Assembly: GCF_011043735.1 (NCBI RefSeq)
Contig: NZ_JAAKGV010000013.1
Location: 74,066-138,065 of the forward strand
Source: Methylobacterium sp. DB0501
GTDB taxonomy: Bacteria > Pseudomonadota > Alphaproteobacteria > Rhizobiales > Beijerinckiaceae
Direction of reading: 5' to 3'
Length of the DNA: 64,000 nt
Position 1 is the first letter of the stretch, and every line of letters starts with the position of its first letter. Below the pieces are notes generated by a model that worked only from the letters and a program-made list of their open reading frames with translations, was not told where the DNA came from and searched no databases. Position numbers and translations under genes: made by a program. Shown here piece by piece: positions 42,053 through 50,890 of the stretch.

Positions 42053-45000
42053 TCAGCGGGTCCCGGACCGGGAGAACCGCGCGGCGCGCTGCGCCAGGAC
42101 GGGCAGGACCGTGAGGTTCAGGAGCGTCGAGCTGGCGAGCCCGCCCAGGATCACGATCGCCATCGGCCCCTCGATCTCGCGGCCCGGCTCGCCGGCCCCG
42201 AGCGCCAGGGGCAGGAGGCCGAGGCCGGTGACCAGCGAGGTCATCAGGATCGGCACCAGGCGGTCGGCGGCTCCCTCGATCGCCGTGGCGGCGTTCCAGC
42301 CCCGCCCCTCGACGAGCACCAGATGCTCGTAATGGGCGACCATCATGATCGTGTTGCGCAACGAGATGCCGAACAGCGTCACGAAGCCGACGATCACCCC
42401 GAGGGAGACGAGGCCGCCGGTCGCGGCGACGGCCAGCACCCCGCCGACGAAGGCGAAGGGCACGTTGACGAGGATCAGCCCGAGATTGGCCGCCGACCCG
42501 GTGACGCAGGCCAGCAGCAGCAGGATCCCGAACCCCGCGAGCCCGGCATGGAGCGCCAGGTCGCGGCGGGCCTGTCCTTGCGCCTCCGCCGCCCCGCCGA
42601 CGGCGACGAAGACGCCGGGCGGGAGCTTGACCTCCCGGGCGATCTTGCGCTCCACCGCCTGCGTGAACGAGGCAAGGTCCCGGCCCTCGACATTGGCCGT
42701 CACCACCCGGACCCGCTGGCCGCCGTGATGCGCGATGGCGTAGCGCCCCACGGTCTCGTAGACGTCCGCGACCTGCGACAGGCGGATGAAGCTGCCGCCG
42801 GGCGTGCGCAGGGGCAGGTCGCCGAGGCCGGAGAGCCGCGCGCGGGCGGCCGGATCGAGGACGACCACGACGTTGAACACCGCGTTGCCCTCGTAGGACT
42901 GTCCGACCGTGTCGCCCTGGAAGGCCGTGCGGGCGAGGTCCAGCACCTCGATCGCGTCGAGGCCCCAGTGGCGCAGGTCGGCGGGGCGCAAGGCCACGTT
43001 GATCTGCGGCAGGCCGGCCGGCGACCGGAGCTGGATGCCGGTGGCGCCGCGGATCTCGGCGAGTTCCCGCGCCACGTCCCGGGCCGCCGCCTCGATCCGG
43101 TCGAGATCCGAGCCGTAGACGCTCACCACCACCGGGGCGGTGAAGCCCGACACCACCTCCTCGATCCGCTCGGTGAGGAAGGTCTTCAGCGAGAAGGTCG
43201 CGCCGGGCGTCGCCGCCATCAGGGCGCGGATCGCGGCCTCGGCCCGCTCCTGGGCCTCGCCGTCGAGGCCGGACGCCAGATCGATATGGATCTCGCTCTC
43301 GTGCGTGCCGCCGAGGTCGTAGCCGGCCTCGGCCCGGCCGACCTGCTGGGCGACCGCCCGCACCTCGGGGATCGCCTTGAGGCCGGCCGTGACGTGGCGC
43401 CCGATCCGCAGGGTCTCCCGCAGGGAGGTGCCGGGGGCGGTCGCCATGTGCAGGATGAAGTGCCCCTCCTTGAGGTCGGGCAGGAACGCGCCGCCGAAGG
43501 ACGGCACCGGCACGGCGCTCCCTAAGACCGCGAGCAGCCCCGCGCCCCCGACGAGGACGGGGTGGCGCATCAGAACCCGCAGGAGCCGGACGTAGACGCC
43601 CCGCACCGCCCGGGTGACCGGCGGCTCGCGTGCCGGCAGGGCCTTCCGTCCGGCGAGCAGCAGGCGCGCGAGGGCCGGCGTGACGGTGAGCGCCACGACG
43701 AGGGAGGCCAGCACCGCCAGGATGTAGGCGGTGGCCAGGGGGCCGAACAGCCGGCCGGGCACGCCGGAGAGCGCCAGCACCGGCAGGAAGACCAGCAGCA
43801 CCGCGACGGTCGCGTAGGCGACCGAGACCCGGACCTCCAGGATGGCGTCCAGCACGACCCGGGGCTCCGGCCGGGGAACGGCGCGGCGCCGGTTCTCGCG
43901 CAGGCGCCGCATCGCGTTCTCGACGCCGATCACCGCGTCGTCGACCACCTCGCCGATCGCGATGGCGAGCCCGCCGAGCGTCATGGTGTTGAGGCTGAAG
44001 CCGAACGCCCCGAGCACCAGGACCGCGCCGATCAGCGAGAGCGGGATCGCCGCGGCGCTGATCAGCGCGGTGCGCCAGTCGAACAGGAAGACCACCAGGA
44101 CCACGACGACCAGGATGCCGCCGAGCGCCAGGGCCTGGAGGACGTGGCCGGTGGCCTGGGCGACGAAGCCGGCCGGGCGGAACAGGTCGGTGCGGAGCGT
44201 GATCCCCTCCCGGGCGAGGCCGGGCTGCAATTCGGCCAGGGCCGCCTCGACCCCGGACGCGGCCTCGACGGTGTTGGCGCCGTATTGCGCGCCGATCATC
44301 ATCAGGATGCCGGGCTGCCCGTCGACCAGGGCGGCGCTGATCGCCGGCTCCGGGCCGGCCACCACGTCGGCGACGTCGCCCAGCACCACGCTGGCGCCGC
44401 CCTCGTTGATCAGCACCGTGCGGGCCACCGCCGCCGGGGTCACCGACTGCCCCTCGGTCTGCAGGGTGATGCGCTGGTTGACCGTGTCGATGAAGCCGGC
44501 GCCGCGCACGCCGGTCGCCTTGCGGCCGGCGGCGAGCACGTCGTTGAGGCCGATGCGGAAGCGGACGAGGTCCTGCGGCCGGACCTGGATGCGGATCGAG
44601 CGCACGTCGCCGCCGTAGACCAGGACCTCGCCCACACCGGGCACCGCGAGGAGGCGCAGGCGCACCCGCCAATCCGCCACGCTGCGCAGGTCCATGAGCG
44701 AGCGCGTCTCCGAGGTCAGGCCGACGAGCAGGATCGCGCTCGTCGAGGAGGTGAGCGCCGTCATGGTCGGCGCGGCCACGCCCTGGGGCAGCCGGCCGGC
44801 GAGCCCGGCCAGCCGCTCGCCGACGAGCTGGCGCGCCCGGTAGATGTCGGTGCCGGAGCGGAAGGTCGCGGTCACCACCGAGACCCCCTGGATCGAATTC
44901 GAGCGCAGGGCGGCGAGGCCGGGCAGGCCGCTGACCGCCCCCTCGACGGCCTGGGTGACCAGCACCTCGACCTGCTCCGGGTTGAGGCCGGGCGCCTCGG

Positions 45001-45226
45001 TCTGCACCGTCACGGCGGGCGGGGCGAATTCCGGGAAGACGTCGTACTTGATGGTGCCGGTCTTGGCCGATCCCAGCGCGGCCAGGCCGTAGACGACGAG
45101 GGCGAGCGCGAGGGCGACGACGACGCCCGGCCGGCGCACGGCGAAGGCCACCAGGGCGGCCTGAAGGCCGGACGGCGCCCCGGCAGGGACCGGCCCGTCG
45201 GCCGGCCGCGGATCCTCGTCGTGCAT
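42053..45226 (-). CDS. Heavy-metal-type RND efflux pump, inner-membrane transporter
   Basis: A 1057-residue protein with 12 transmembrane helices in two halves and two large periplasmic loops. The N-terminus has VFPEFAPPAVTVQTEAPGLN and EQVEVLVTQAVEGAVSGLPG, as in CzcA/CusA. The mid-membrane motif GEVVDDAVIGVENAMRRLRE holds the proton-relay Asp pair and Glu. Metal specificity cannot be read from the sequence. The start follows the adaptor gene's stop by 9 bases. No outer-membrane channel gene is adjacent. Confidence 0.92.
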   Translation of the reverse strand: MHDEDPRPADGPVPAGAPSGLQAALVAFAVRRPGVVVALALALVVYGLAALGSAKTGTIKYDVFPEFAPPAVTVQTEAPGLNPEQVEVLVTQAVEGAVSGLPGLAALRSNSIQGVSVVTATFRSGTDIYRARQLVGERLAGLAGRLPQGVAAPTMTALTSSTSAILLVGLTSETRSLMDLRSVADWRVRLRLLAVPGVGEVLVYGGDVRSIRIQVRPQDLVRFRIGLNDVLAAGRKATGVRGAGFIDTVNQRITLQTEGQSVTPAAVARTVLINEGGASVVLGDVADVVAGPEPAISAALVDGQPGILMMIGAQYGANTVEAASGVEAALAELQPGLAREGITLRTDLFRPAGFVAQATGHVLQALALGGILVVVVLVVFLFDWRTALISAAAIPLSLIGAVLVLGAFGFSLNTMTLGGLAIAIGEVVDDAVIGVENAMRRLRENRRRAVPRPEPRVVLDAILEVRVSVAYATVAVLLVFLPVLALSGVPGRLFGPLATAYILAVLASLVVALTVTPALARLLLAGRKALPAREPPVTRAVRGVYVRLLRVLMRHPVLVGGAGLLAVLGSAVPVPSFGGAFLPDLKEGHFILHMATAPGTSLRETLRIGRHVTAGLKAIPEVRAVAQQVGRAEAGYDLGGTHESEIHIDLASGLDGEAQERAEAAIRALMAATPGATFSLKTFLTERIEEVVSGFTAPVVVSVYGSDLDRIEAAARDVARELAEIRGATGIQLRSPAGLPQINVALRPADLRHWGLDAIEVLDLARTAFQGDTVGQSYEGNAVFNVVVVLDPAARARLSGLGDLPLRTPGGSFIRLSQVADVYETVGRYAIAHHGGQRVRVVTANVEGRDLASFTQAVERKIAREVKLPPGVFVAVGGAAEAQGQARRDLALHAGLAGFGILLLLACVTGSAANLGLILVNVPFAFVGGVLAVAATGGLVSLGVIVGFVTLFGISLRNTIMMVAHYEHLVLVEGRGWNAATAIEGAADRLVPILMTSLVTGLGLLPLALGAGEPGREIEGPMAIVILGGLASSTLLNLTVLPVLAQRAARFSRSGTR

Positions 45227-45235
45227 TCGGGGCGC

Positions 45236-46243
45236 TCAGTCGTCGTCCGCGTCGCCGGAGGCCTGGACCTGGCCCTTCAGCTCCTCGGTGAGCACGGCCT
45301 GCGGCCCGGTCACGACGACGTCCGCCTCCCCGCCGAGGTCGTCGACCACGTAGCGGTCGGCGGAGATCGGCGCATCCGGCTTGAGCGGATGGCGGGCGAA
45401 GGTCTCGTCGCCGACGCCGCGATAGATCCAGGCACGTCCCTGCCAGTGGACCACGGCGCTCTCCGGCACGGCGATGCCGACGCTCTCCTGCGGCGAGGTC
45501 AGGAAGGCCTGCACGCTCATGCCGGGCAGGAGGCCGCCGTCGCCGGCCACGAGATAGTAGTAGCTCACGCCCTGGATGCGCTGGTCGGCCCGCGTCGCCG
45601 GCGAGACGAGGCGCATCGTCACCCGCTCGCTCTGCGGCGGCACCTCGGCGAAGGCCGTGGCCGGGGGCGCCCTCAAGGCCTCGCCCGACGGCAGCGTCAC
45701 CTGCACCAGCAGGTCCGCCCGCTCGATCAGCCGGGTGACGAGGGGCGCCCGCTCGACGATCGCCCGGCCCAGCACCGGCCCCCATTCCTGCTGCGCGGTG
45801 GCGGCGAGGGTCCGCACCTGCGACTCGGCGGCCGCGACCGCCGCCTCGTCGGTGTGGACGCTACCCTCGACCGTCTCGAGCTGGGCACCGGCGACGACGG
45901 TGGGGCCGAGGCTCCGGGCCCGGCGCAGGGCGCCGGCCGAGACCTCCGCCCGGGCCCGGGCGGTCCGCAGGGCGGCGACCGCCCCGGCGTAGCTGTTCGT
46001 CAGATCGGTGATGCGGGCCGGATCGAGGACGCTGCCATAGGCCAGGATCTCGACCTTGTGCGGCTGCGGCGCGAGGTGGGCCGTCGCGACGCCGATGCGG
46101 CCGCGCTCCTCGGGCGTCAGCCGCACGGCGACGCGGCCGCCCTCCGCCAGGAGGCGGGTCCGCCCCTGGCTCAGCGCCGGCTCGATCAGGCTGCCGCCGG
46201 TGCACAGAGCCAGCACCGCGGACAACACCGCCCGCCGCATCAT
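45236..46243 (-). CDS. RND efflux membrane-fusion (adaptor) protein
   Basis: A 335-residue periplasmic adaptor with signal peptide MMRRAVLSAVLALCTGGSLI. It contains a short helical hairpin (about residues 75-165, rich in AAALRTARARAEV), a beta-barrel section and LLPGMSVQAFLTSP near the C-terminus. It lacks the Cys of a lipoprotein. It probably links the adjacent RND pump to an unlinked outer-membrane channel. GGGAGGAGG lies before the first of two tandem ATGs. The highly acidic C-terminus ends GDADDD. Confidence 0.82.
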   Translation of the reverse strand: MMRRAVLSAVLALCTGGSLIEPALSQGRTRLLAEGGRVAVRLTPEERGRIGVATAHLAPQPHKVEILAYGSVLDPARITDLTNSYAGAVAALRTARARAEVSAGALRRARSLGPTVVAGAQLETVEGSVHTDEAAVAAAESQVRTLAATAQQEWGPVLGRAIVERAPLVTRLIERADLLVQVTLPSGEALRAPPATAFAEVPPQSERVTMRLVSPATRADQRIQGVSYYYLVAGDGGLLPGMSVQAFLTSPQESVGIAVPESAVVHWQGRAWIYRGVGDETFARHPLKPDAPISADRYVVDDLGGEADVVVTGPQAVLTEELKGQVQASGDADDD

Positions 46244-46377
46244 CGCGCCTCCTCCCGGCCTGTCCGTCCCGCACATCGCGGCGCTTCTGCCCCGCTTCGC
46301 GCGGGCGGTCCAGCCGGAGGGCGGACGCCGGCCCCGGACGCCCCGCCCTGCCGATCGCGGCGCCCTCCCAGGGAGAC

Positions 46378-47451
46378 CTACATGGCGCGTTTCGGCGCGG
46401 CCTGCAGGAAGTCCTGGAGCTGCTGCTTGTAGAACCGGGCGAAGCCCGTGGTGCCGTGGCCGGAGGTCTCGGTGCTGGCCGGGATCAGGTACAGGCGCCC
46501 GTTCTTCAACCGCTTCATCTCCCGCTCCATGATCCCGGTCTCGGGCGGGTTGCGCTCGTCGTCGGCGGAGTTGATCGCCAGGACGGAGGCGTCGATCTTC
46601 TCGAGCCCCGGAGAGGGATCGTAGCCGCGCGACGAGTCCCACTGGTAGATGTAGTCGTTGGCATCGGCGTTGAACGGCGCCGCCAGCCGGGCATCCACGA
46701 GCTTGTCGGCCAGGGCGCCGGTCGGCGCCTGCTTCTGCAACGCCAGCGTGCCGCCGCTGGTGGCGAGGGCGAAGAAGACGTTGGCGGCCCGTAGCGAGGC
46801 CGGCTGGGTCGTGTACTCGCCGTTGGCGTAGCCCGGGTCGCGCCGGATGGTCTCGATCAGGAGCCGGCGCGTCATCCAGTTGCGGCTCGCCATCTCGCTC
46901 GGCTGCGACGCCATGGGGACGAGGGCGTCCATGAACTCGGGATGCTTCACGCCCATGACCCAGGCATGCATGCCGCCCATCGAGTTGCCGATGACCAGAC
47001 GGACGTGCTTGAGGCCGAGATGCTCCTTGAGCAGCCGGTACTGCGCCTCGGCCATGTCGTCGTAATTGTAGCGCGGAAACCTCGTCCTCAATCCGTCCGA
47101 CGGCTTGGACGACTTGCCGTGGCCGATCGCGTCCGGAAGGACGATGTAGTACTTGGCCGCGTCGAGGGGCTGGCCGGGGCCGAACAACTCGCCGGCGAAG
47201 CCGGGCGTCAGCATGCTGGCGGCCGAACCGGTGGTGCCGTGCAGGACGACGACCGGCTCGCCCTTCGGGTCTCCGACCGTGGTGTAGTGCAGGCGCAGCT
47301 CCGGCAGGACCTCGCCGGTGTGGAACTTGAAGTCCTTGACCGTCCAGTCCCCCTCCCGGGGTGCCGGATAGTCTGCGGCGACCGCCGCGAGGGCAATCAG
47401 CGACAGGGCCGCGCCCGCGGCCGCCCCCCGCAACAGGTTTAAGACTCGCAT
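46378..47451 (-). CDS. Exported alpha/beta-hydrolase (MetX-like fold)
   Basis: A 357-residue protein with signal peptide RGAAAGAALSLIALAAVAAD. VVVLHGTTGSAASM supplies the oxyanion region, IGNSMGGMHAW is the nucleophile elbow, and the probable acid and base are in NSADDERNP and ETSGHGTTGF. Similarity is to homoserine O-acetyltransferase-like hydrolases, but those are cytosolic. A periplasmic esterase or hydrolase is more likely. It lies 134 bases upstream of the adaptor gene on the same strand. The ATG at 47451 starts the signal peptide; a start at 47487 is less likely. Confidence 0.85.
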   Translation of the reverse strand: MRVLNLLRGAAAGAALSLIALAAVAADYPAPREGDWTVKDFKFHTGEVLPELRLHYTTVGDPKGEPVVVLHGTTGSAASMLTPGFAGELFGPGQPLDAAKYYIVLPDAIGHGKSSKPSDGLRTRFPRYNYDDMAEAQYRLLKEHLGLKHVRLVIGNSMGGMHAWVMGVKHPEFMDALVPMASQPSEMASRNWMTRRLLIETIRRDPGYANGEYTTQPASLRAANVFFALATSGGTLALQKQAPTGALADKLVDARLAAPFNADANDYIYQWDSSRGYDPSPGLEKIDASVLAINSADDERNPPETGIMEREMKRLKNGRLYLIPASTETSGHGTTGFARFYKQQLQDFLQAAPKRAM

Positions 47452-47561
47452 CTGGCTTCCTCCGCCGCATCGGTTTCTTGTTGGCACGGCCAGGTTCTTG
47501 CTGGCACGGTCAAGCCAGTATCACGTCCGCGGCCTCGGCGGGCAACCGGTCGGGCCGGCCC

Positions 47562-48227
47562 CTACCAGTCGCCGGCCGCCTGGCGCCGGCGGAGCGCCAG
47601 CTCGTCCTCGCTCGGCGGCTTCATGGCGAAGCTGCCGGTCCGGATCGCCCCGTCCCGCTCGAAGGCCGCGAAGTGGACGCCCGTCGGCGCGTGGGCCTGC
47701 TCGACGAGCCGCCACGCCCGGGCCGCCGATGGATCGTCCGGGTACCAGCGCTTGCCGCGACCGAGCATGACCGGGAAGGTGATCAGGACGATCCGGTCGA
47801 CGAGGCCCGCCGGGAGCAGCGCCGGGTAGAGCCTGCTGCTTCCCTGGATGAGGAGATCCGGACCCTCGCTCTCCTTCAGGCGGGTGACCGCCGCAACGGG
47901 GTCGCCGGCGAGACGCCGGCTGTTGGCCCAGCCGAGCGCCCGGTCGGACGAGGTCACGACGTGCTTGCGCACGGTGTTGAAGGTCGCGCCGATCGGCTGA
48001 TCCCCGTTATGCGGCCAGTAGGCGGCGAAGATCTCGTAGGTCCGGCGCCCGAGCAGCAGTTCGTACTCTCCCTCGAACAGCCGCCCCATCGACCCGCCGA
48101 GCGAGGCATCGAAATACGGGAAGGTCCAGCCGCCATGGGTGAACCCGGTCTGGTCCTCCTCCGGGCCGCCCGGGGCCTGGATCACGCCGTCGAGCGACTG
48201 GAACAGGGAGCCAGTGATCTTACGCAT
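47562..48227 (-). CDS. RibD/dihydrofolate-reductase-like protein
   Basis: A 221-residue protein of the bacterial RibD C-terminal/DHFR-like fold: SLFQSLDGVIQAPGGPEED at the N-terminus, LLLGRRTYEIFAAYWP, and DLLIQGSSRLYPALLPAGLVD near the middle. These NADPH-dependent proteins are often called 'dihydrofolate reductase family', but the substrate is unknown. It is the last gene of a VOC-VOC-RibD set that overlaps the preceding gene by 8 bases. Confidence 0.87.
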   Translation of the reverse strand: MRKITGSLFQSLDGVIQAPGGPEEDQTGFTHGGWTFPYFDASLGGSMGRLFEGEYELLLGRRTYEIFAAYWPHNGDQPIGATFNTVRKHVVTSSDRALGWANSRRLAGDPVAAVTRLKESEGPDLLIQGSSRLYPALLPAGLVDRIVLITFPVMLGRGKRWYPDDPSAARAWRLVEQAHAPTGVHFAAFERDGAIRTGSFAMKPPSEDELALRRRQAAGDW

Positions 48228-48720
48228 GAGCGGATTCTCCCCTGATGGCGGCCTCGATCCGGGCGATGTCGATCTTGCGCATGGTCATCATCGCGGCGAA
48301 CGCGCGCCGGGCGGCGGCCCTGTCGGGATGGCTGTTGGCGCGCAGCAGCGCCCGGGGGGTGATCTGCCAGGAGAAGCCCCAGCGATCCGTGCACCAGCCG
48401 CACTGGCTCTCGGCGCCGCCGCCGTCCACGATGGCGTTCCAGTAGCGGTCGGTCTCCGCCTGATCCTCGGTCAGCACCATGAAGCTGACCGCCTGGTTGG
48501 CCTTGAAGGCCGGGCCGCCGTTCAGGCCGACGAACGGGCGGCCGAGGACGGTGAACGCGACCGTCAGCTCCCCGCCCTCGGATCCGCCGGGGTAATCCGA
48601 CGGGGCCGTCATGGGGGTGCCGACATGGCTGTCCGGAAAGGTGCCGGCATAGAACTCCGCGGCCTTGCGGGCCTCGCCGTGGTCGAACCACAGGCAGGTC
48701 GTCAGCTTCTCGCTCGTCAT
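48220..48720 (-). CDS. VOC-superfamily (PhnB/3-dmu-9_3-mt type) protein
   Basis: A 166-residue beta-alpha-beta-beta-beta protein. KLTTCLWFDHGEARKAAEFY, PFVGLNGGPAFKANQAVSFM and DRWGFSWQITP are typical of PhnB-like VOC proteins once labelled 3-demethylubiquinone-9 3-methyltransferase. The substrate is unknown. The C-terminus MMTMRKIDIARIEAAIRGES is also common to the group. It lies 13 bases after the upstream VOC gene and overlaps the RibD-like gene. Confidence 0.88.
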   Translation of the reverse strand: MTSEKLTTCLWFDHGEARKAAEFYAGTFPDSHVGTPMTAPSDYPGGSEGGELTVAFTVLGRPFVGLNGGPAFKANQAVSFMVLTEDQAETDRYWNAIVDGGGAESQCGWCTDRWGFSWQITPRALLRANSHPDRAAARRAFAAMMTMRKIDIARIEAAIRGESAHA

Positions 48721-48733
48721 CGCCGCCCTCCCG

Positions 48734-49525
48734 TCATGCCGCCAGACGCGGACCGGCGAGGCCGATCCGGTTGCCCGCCGGATCGGCGATGGTGGCCGAG
48801 TAGCTGCCGCCGGGGATCGGATCGGGCCCCTGGAGCACCGTGCCGCCCCTGTCCCGGACCGCCGCGACCGCGAGGTCGATGTCGGCCACGTGGACGTACC
48901 AGGTCCACCGCGCCGGCGCGCCGGTGGCCGCGCTCGACATCACCGCGCCGGGGCGCAGGTCCCCGCGGCCGATGAAGGCGTACTCGCCCGAACCGCCCAT
49001 GGGCATCGCCCCGAGCTTCTCCCAGCCGAACAGCGCGCCGTAGAACGCGATGGCCGCCGCGGGATCGGGGGTGGCGAGCTCGATCCAGACGCCGTGGCCG
49101 AGGGTCCGCTCGGTCCCGAGGGGGACGGGGCCGAAGGCCCGGCTCGCGCCGGGTCTGGCGGGGTTCATCACGGCGAAGGCCACGCCCTGCGGATCGCACG
49201 CCATCGCGAAACGGCCGACATGGGGGATGTCGACGGGCCCGAACGGGACCTGCCCGCCGAGCGCGACGACGCGGGAGGCCACGGCATCGACGTCGCCGGT
49301 CGCGAGGTAGACGGCCCAGCCGGTGAGGCCGGGCGCCCCGGGGGTCGACCCGCGGATGCCGGCGACCGGGGTCCCGTCGGCCTCGGCGATCCGGTAGCCG
49401 CCATGCTCGGGCATGGGGGACGGCGCGACGTGCCAGCCGGCGACGGCCTCGTAGAAGGCCTGCGCGGCGTCCTGGTCGGTCGCGTTCAGCTCGAACCAGA
49501 TGGGTGTTCCCTCGACGATCGGCAT
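48734..49525 (-). CDS. VOC-family protein with two glyoxalase modules
   Basis: A 263-residue tandem VOC protein. Module 1 (about 1-120) starts TPIWFELNATDQDAAQAFYE; module 2 (about 135-260) starts GHGVWIELATPDPAAAIAFY and ends TIADPAGNRIGLAGP. Metal-site His/Glu residues are partly conserved. It may be a glyoxalase, dioxygenase or resistance-type binding protein. Its promoter faces that of the HxlR regulator, which probably controls the three-gene set. Confidence 0.88.
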   Translation of the reverse strand: MPIVEGTPIWFELNATDQDAAQAFYEAVAGWHVAPSPMPEHGGYRIAEADGTPVAGIRGSTPGAPGLTGWAVYLATGDVDAVASRVVALGGQVPFGPVDIPHVGRFAMACDPQGVAFAVMNPARPGASRAFGPVPLGTERTLGHGVWIELATPDPAAAIAFYGALFGWEKLGAMPMGGSGEYAFIGRGDLRPGAVMSSAATGAPARWTWYVHVADIDLAVAAVRDRGGTVLQGPDPIPGGSYSATIADPAGNRIGLAGPRLAA

Positions 49526-49613
49526 CGGACCTCACCTCCGTGACATCGTGCGCGTCCGCCCCGGCGCGGCGCCGCTTGTCCCAGGCTGGCAGCGTCGGTT
49601 ATATAAAGCAACC

Positions 49614-50306
49614 ATGGAGTCAGTAAAAATAACCACCATGGGATCCGGGCCACGGGAACGCCGGTACGACGATGCCTGCGGGACCGCCCTCGCCCTGGAG
49701 TTCATCGGAGAGCGCTGGTCGCTCCTGATCATGCGCGAGCTGGTCTTCGGTCCCCGGCGCTTCGGTGAGATCAAGGTGAACCTTCCGGGCATCAGCGCCA
49801 ACGTCCTGGCGCAGCGCCTGGACAGCCTGGAGGCGGCGGGCATCGTCCGGCGCTACCGGCTGCCGTCGCCGGCGAACGTCCAGGTCTACGACCTGACGGA
49901 GTGGGGCCGCGAGGCCGCACCGCTGATGCGCGGCCTGGGCCGCTGGGCCGCCCGGTCGCCGCGGCACGACGTGAGCCTGTTCATGTCGGCGGCCTCCGCG
50001 ATGATGTCGCTCCAGGCCCTGGTCGACCCCGCGCGGGCGGTGGCGTTGCCGGTGTCGGCCGCGTTCCATTTTCCCGGCGAGGATTTCGTCGCGCGGGTGG
50101 CCGGCGGCGAGATCCTCGTGAGCCGGGGCATCGTGGAGGCCACCGACCTCGCCTTCACCGGCGACACGATGGCGATGCGCCGGACGATCTACGGCAAGGC
50201 CCCCCTCGCCAGGGACGGCGCGGGCGGCACCCTCGCCTTCACGGGCGAGATCGATCTGGCGCGGTCCTTCATCGACCTCTTCCGCCTGCCCGCCAAAACG
50301 GCCTGA
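49614..50306 (+). CDS. HxlR-family transcriptional regulator with C-terminal SCP2-like domain
   Basis: 230 residues. The winged helix (about 15-110) has CGTALALEFIGERWSLLIMRELVFGPRRFGEI and LAQRLDSLEAAGIVRRYR, as in HxlR. The C-terminal half (about 120-228) ends LARSFIDLFRLPAKTA and resembles a small sterol-carrier (SCP2)-like ligand pocket found in some HxlR proteins. The ATG at 49614 follows the AT-rich TTATATAAAGC; a second ATG lies at 49638. It diverges from the VOC operon, 88 bases away, and is the likely repressor of that operon. Confidence 0.85.
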   Translation: MESVKITTMGSGPRERRYDDACGTALALEFIGERWSLLIMRELVFGPRRFGEIKVNLPGISANVLAQRLDSLEAAGIVRRYRLPSPANVQVYDLTEWGREAAPLMRGLGRWAARSPRHDVSLFMSAASAMMSLQALVDPARAVALPVSAAFHFPGEDFVARVAGGEILVSRGIVEATDLAFTGDTMAMRRTIYGKAPLARDGAGGTLAFTGEIDLARSFIDLFRLPAKTA

Positions 50307-50457
50307 TACGGTTCGTTCAGTCGCTGCCGGCCACGGAGGCCATCCTCGCTGGCACGACGTTGCGGCTCGTGCCGGATCAGCGGGAGTTCGTCGAACGGCT
50401 CCACGGTCGCCTGACACCGGCCGGAAAGCGGCGTGCGTCGCCCGCGATACGGTCTTC
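50307..50457. other. Region with probable decayed coding sequence
   Basis: This part of the gap after the HxlR gene contains no intact gene. It is GC-rich with shifting open frames, consistent with decay of the body of the integrase whose C-terminus is visible at 50458-50658. Confidence 0.35.
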
Positions 50458-50658
50458 TTGCCGTCGGCGCATTTGCTCGGCCCGGAGAGCGAGGCGCGCG
50501 GCGAGGTGATGGCCGGGGCCGATCTGGACGCGATCCGCGCACCAGCGGCGCACACGGATGAGACGACGACGGCGCGCTACTCGCGAGGCGCAGTCGGACA
50601 ATCGCTGACAGGGGCGGAGCTGCGCCCGGCCCATCGCGCGGTGAAGAACAGCGCCTGA
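50458..50658 (+). pseudogene. Remnant of a tyrosine-recombinase (integrase) C-terminus
   Basis: A 66-codon frame whose second half reads AGADLDAIRAPAAHTDETTT then ARYSRGAVGQSL and ends AHRAVKNSA. This follows the end of phage-type integrases (H-x-x-x-x-TT-x-x-Y-x-R with the catalytic Tyr). The upstream catalytic Arg/Lys/His-x-x-Arg blocks are missing. It points toward the 3' end of the tRNA-Gly gene about 87 bases away, the usual place of an island integrase. Confidence 0.45.
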
Positions 50659-50744
50659 ACGGGCATGAGGACCGCGATGGGGACCATGGGGCCCGCGAGA
50701 TCAGCGGCAGAGCGTCGAAAAAGCTGACGCTTCGACGGGTTATG

Positions 50745-50819
50745 TGGAGCGGGCGATCGGGATCGAACCGACGACATTCAGCTTGGGAAGCTGACGTTCT
50801 ACCACTGAACTACGCCCGC
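50745..50819 (-). tRNA. tRNA-Gly (anticodon CCC)
   Basis: The cloverleaf fits: acceptor GCGGGCG/CGCCCGC, D-arm AGTTCAGTGGTAGAACG, anticodon stem TCAGC/GCTGA with loop TTCCCAA (anticodon CCC), TpsiC loop GGTTCGATCCC and encoded CCA. The body is 72 bases plus CCA. Integrase remnants lie on its 3' side. Confidence 0.95.
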
Positions 50820-50890
50820 GACGGGGTTCGTCATACGGGCTCGCCCCGGCCCTGTCCACCCCGAAATGCCGCGCTCTGCGGGGTCGCGGC

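Noticed and set aside
50458..50658. Intact small gene of 66 codons
   Set aside because: Its only recognisable part matches the end of integrases and the N-terminal part is missing, so a remnant is more likely.
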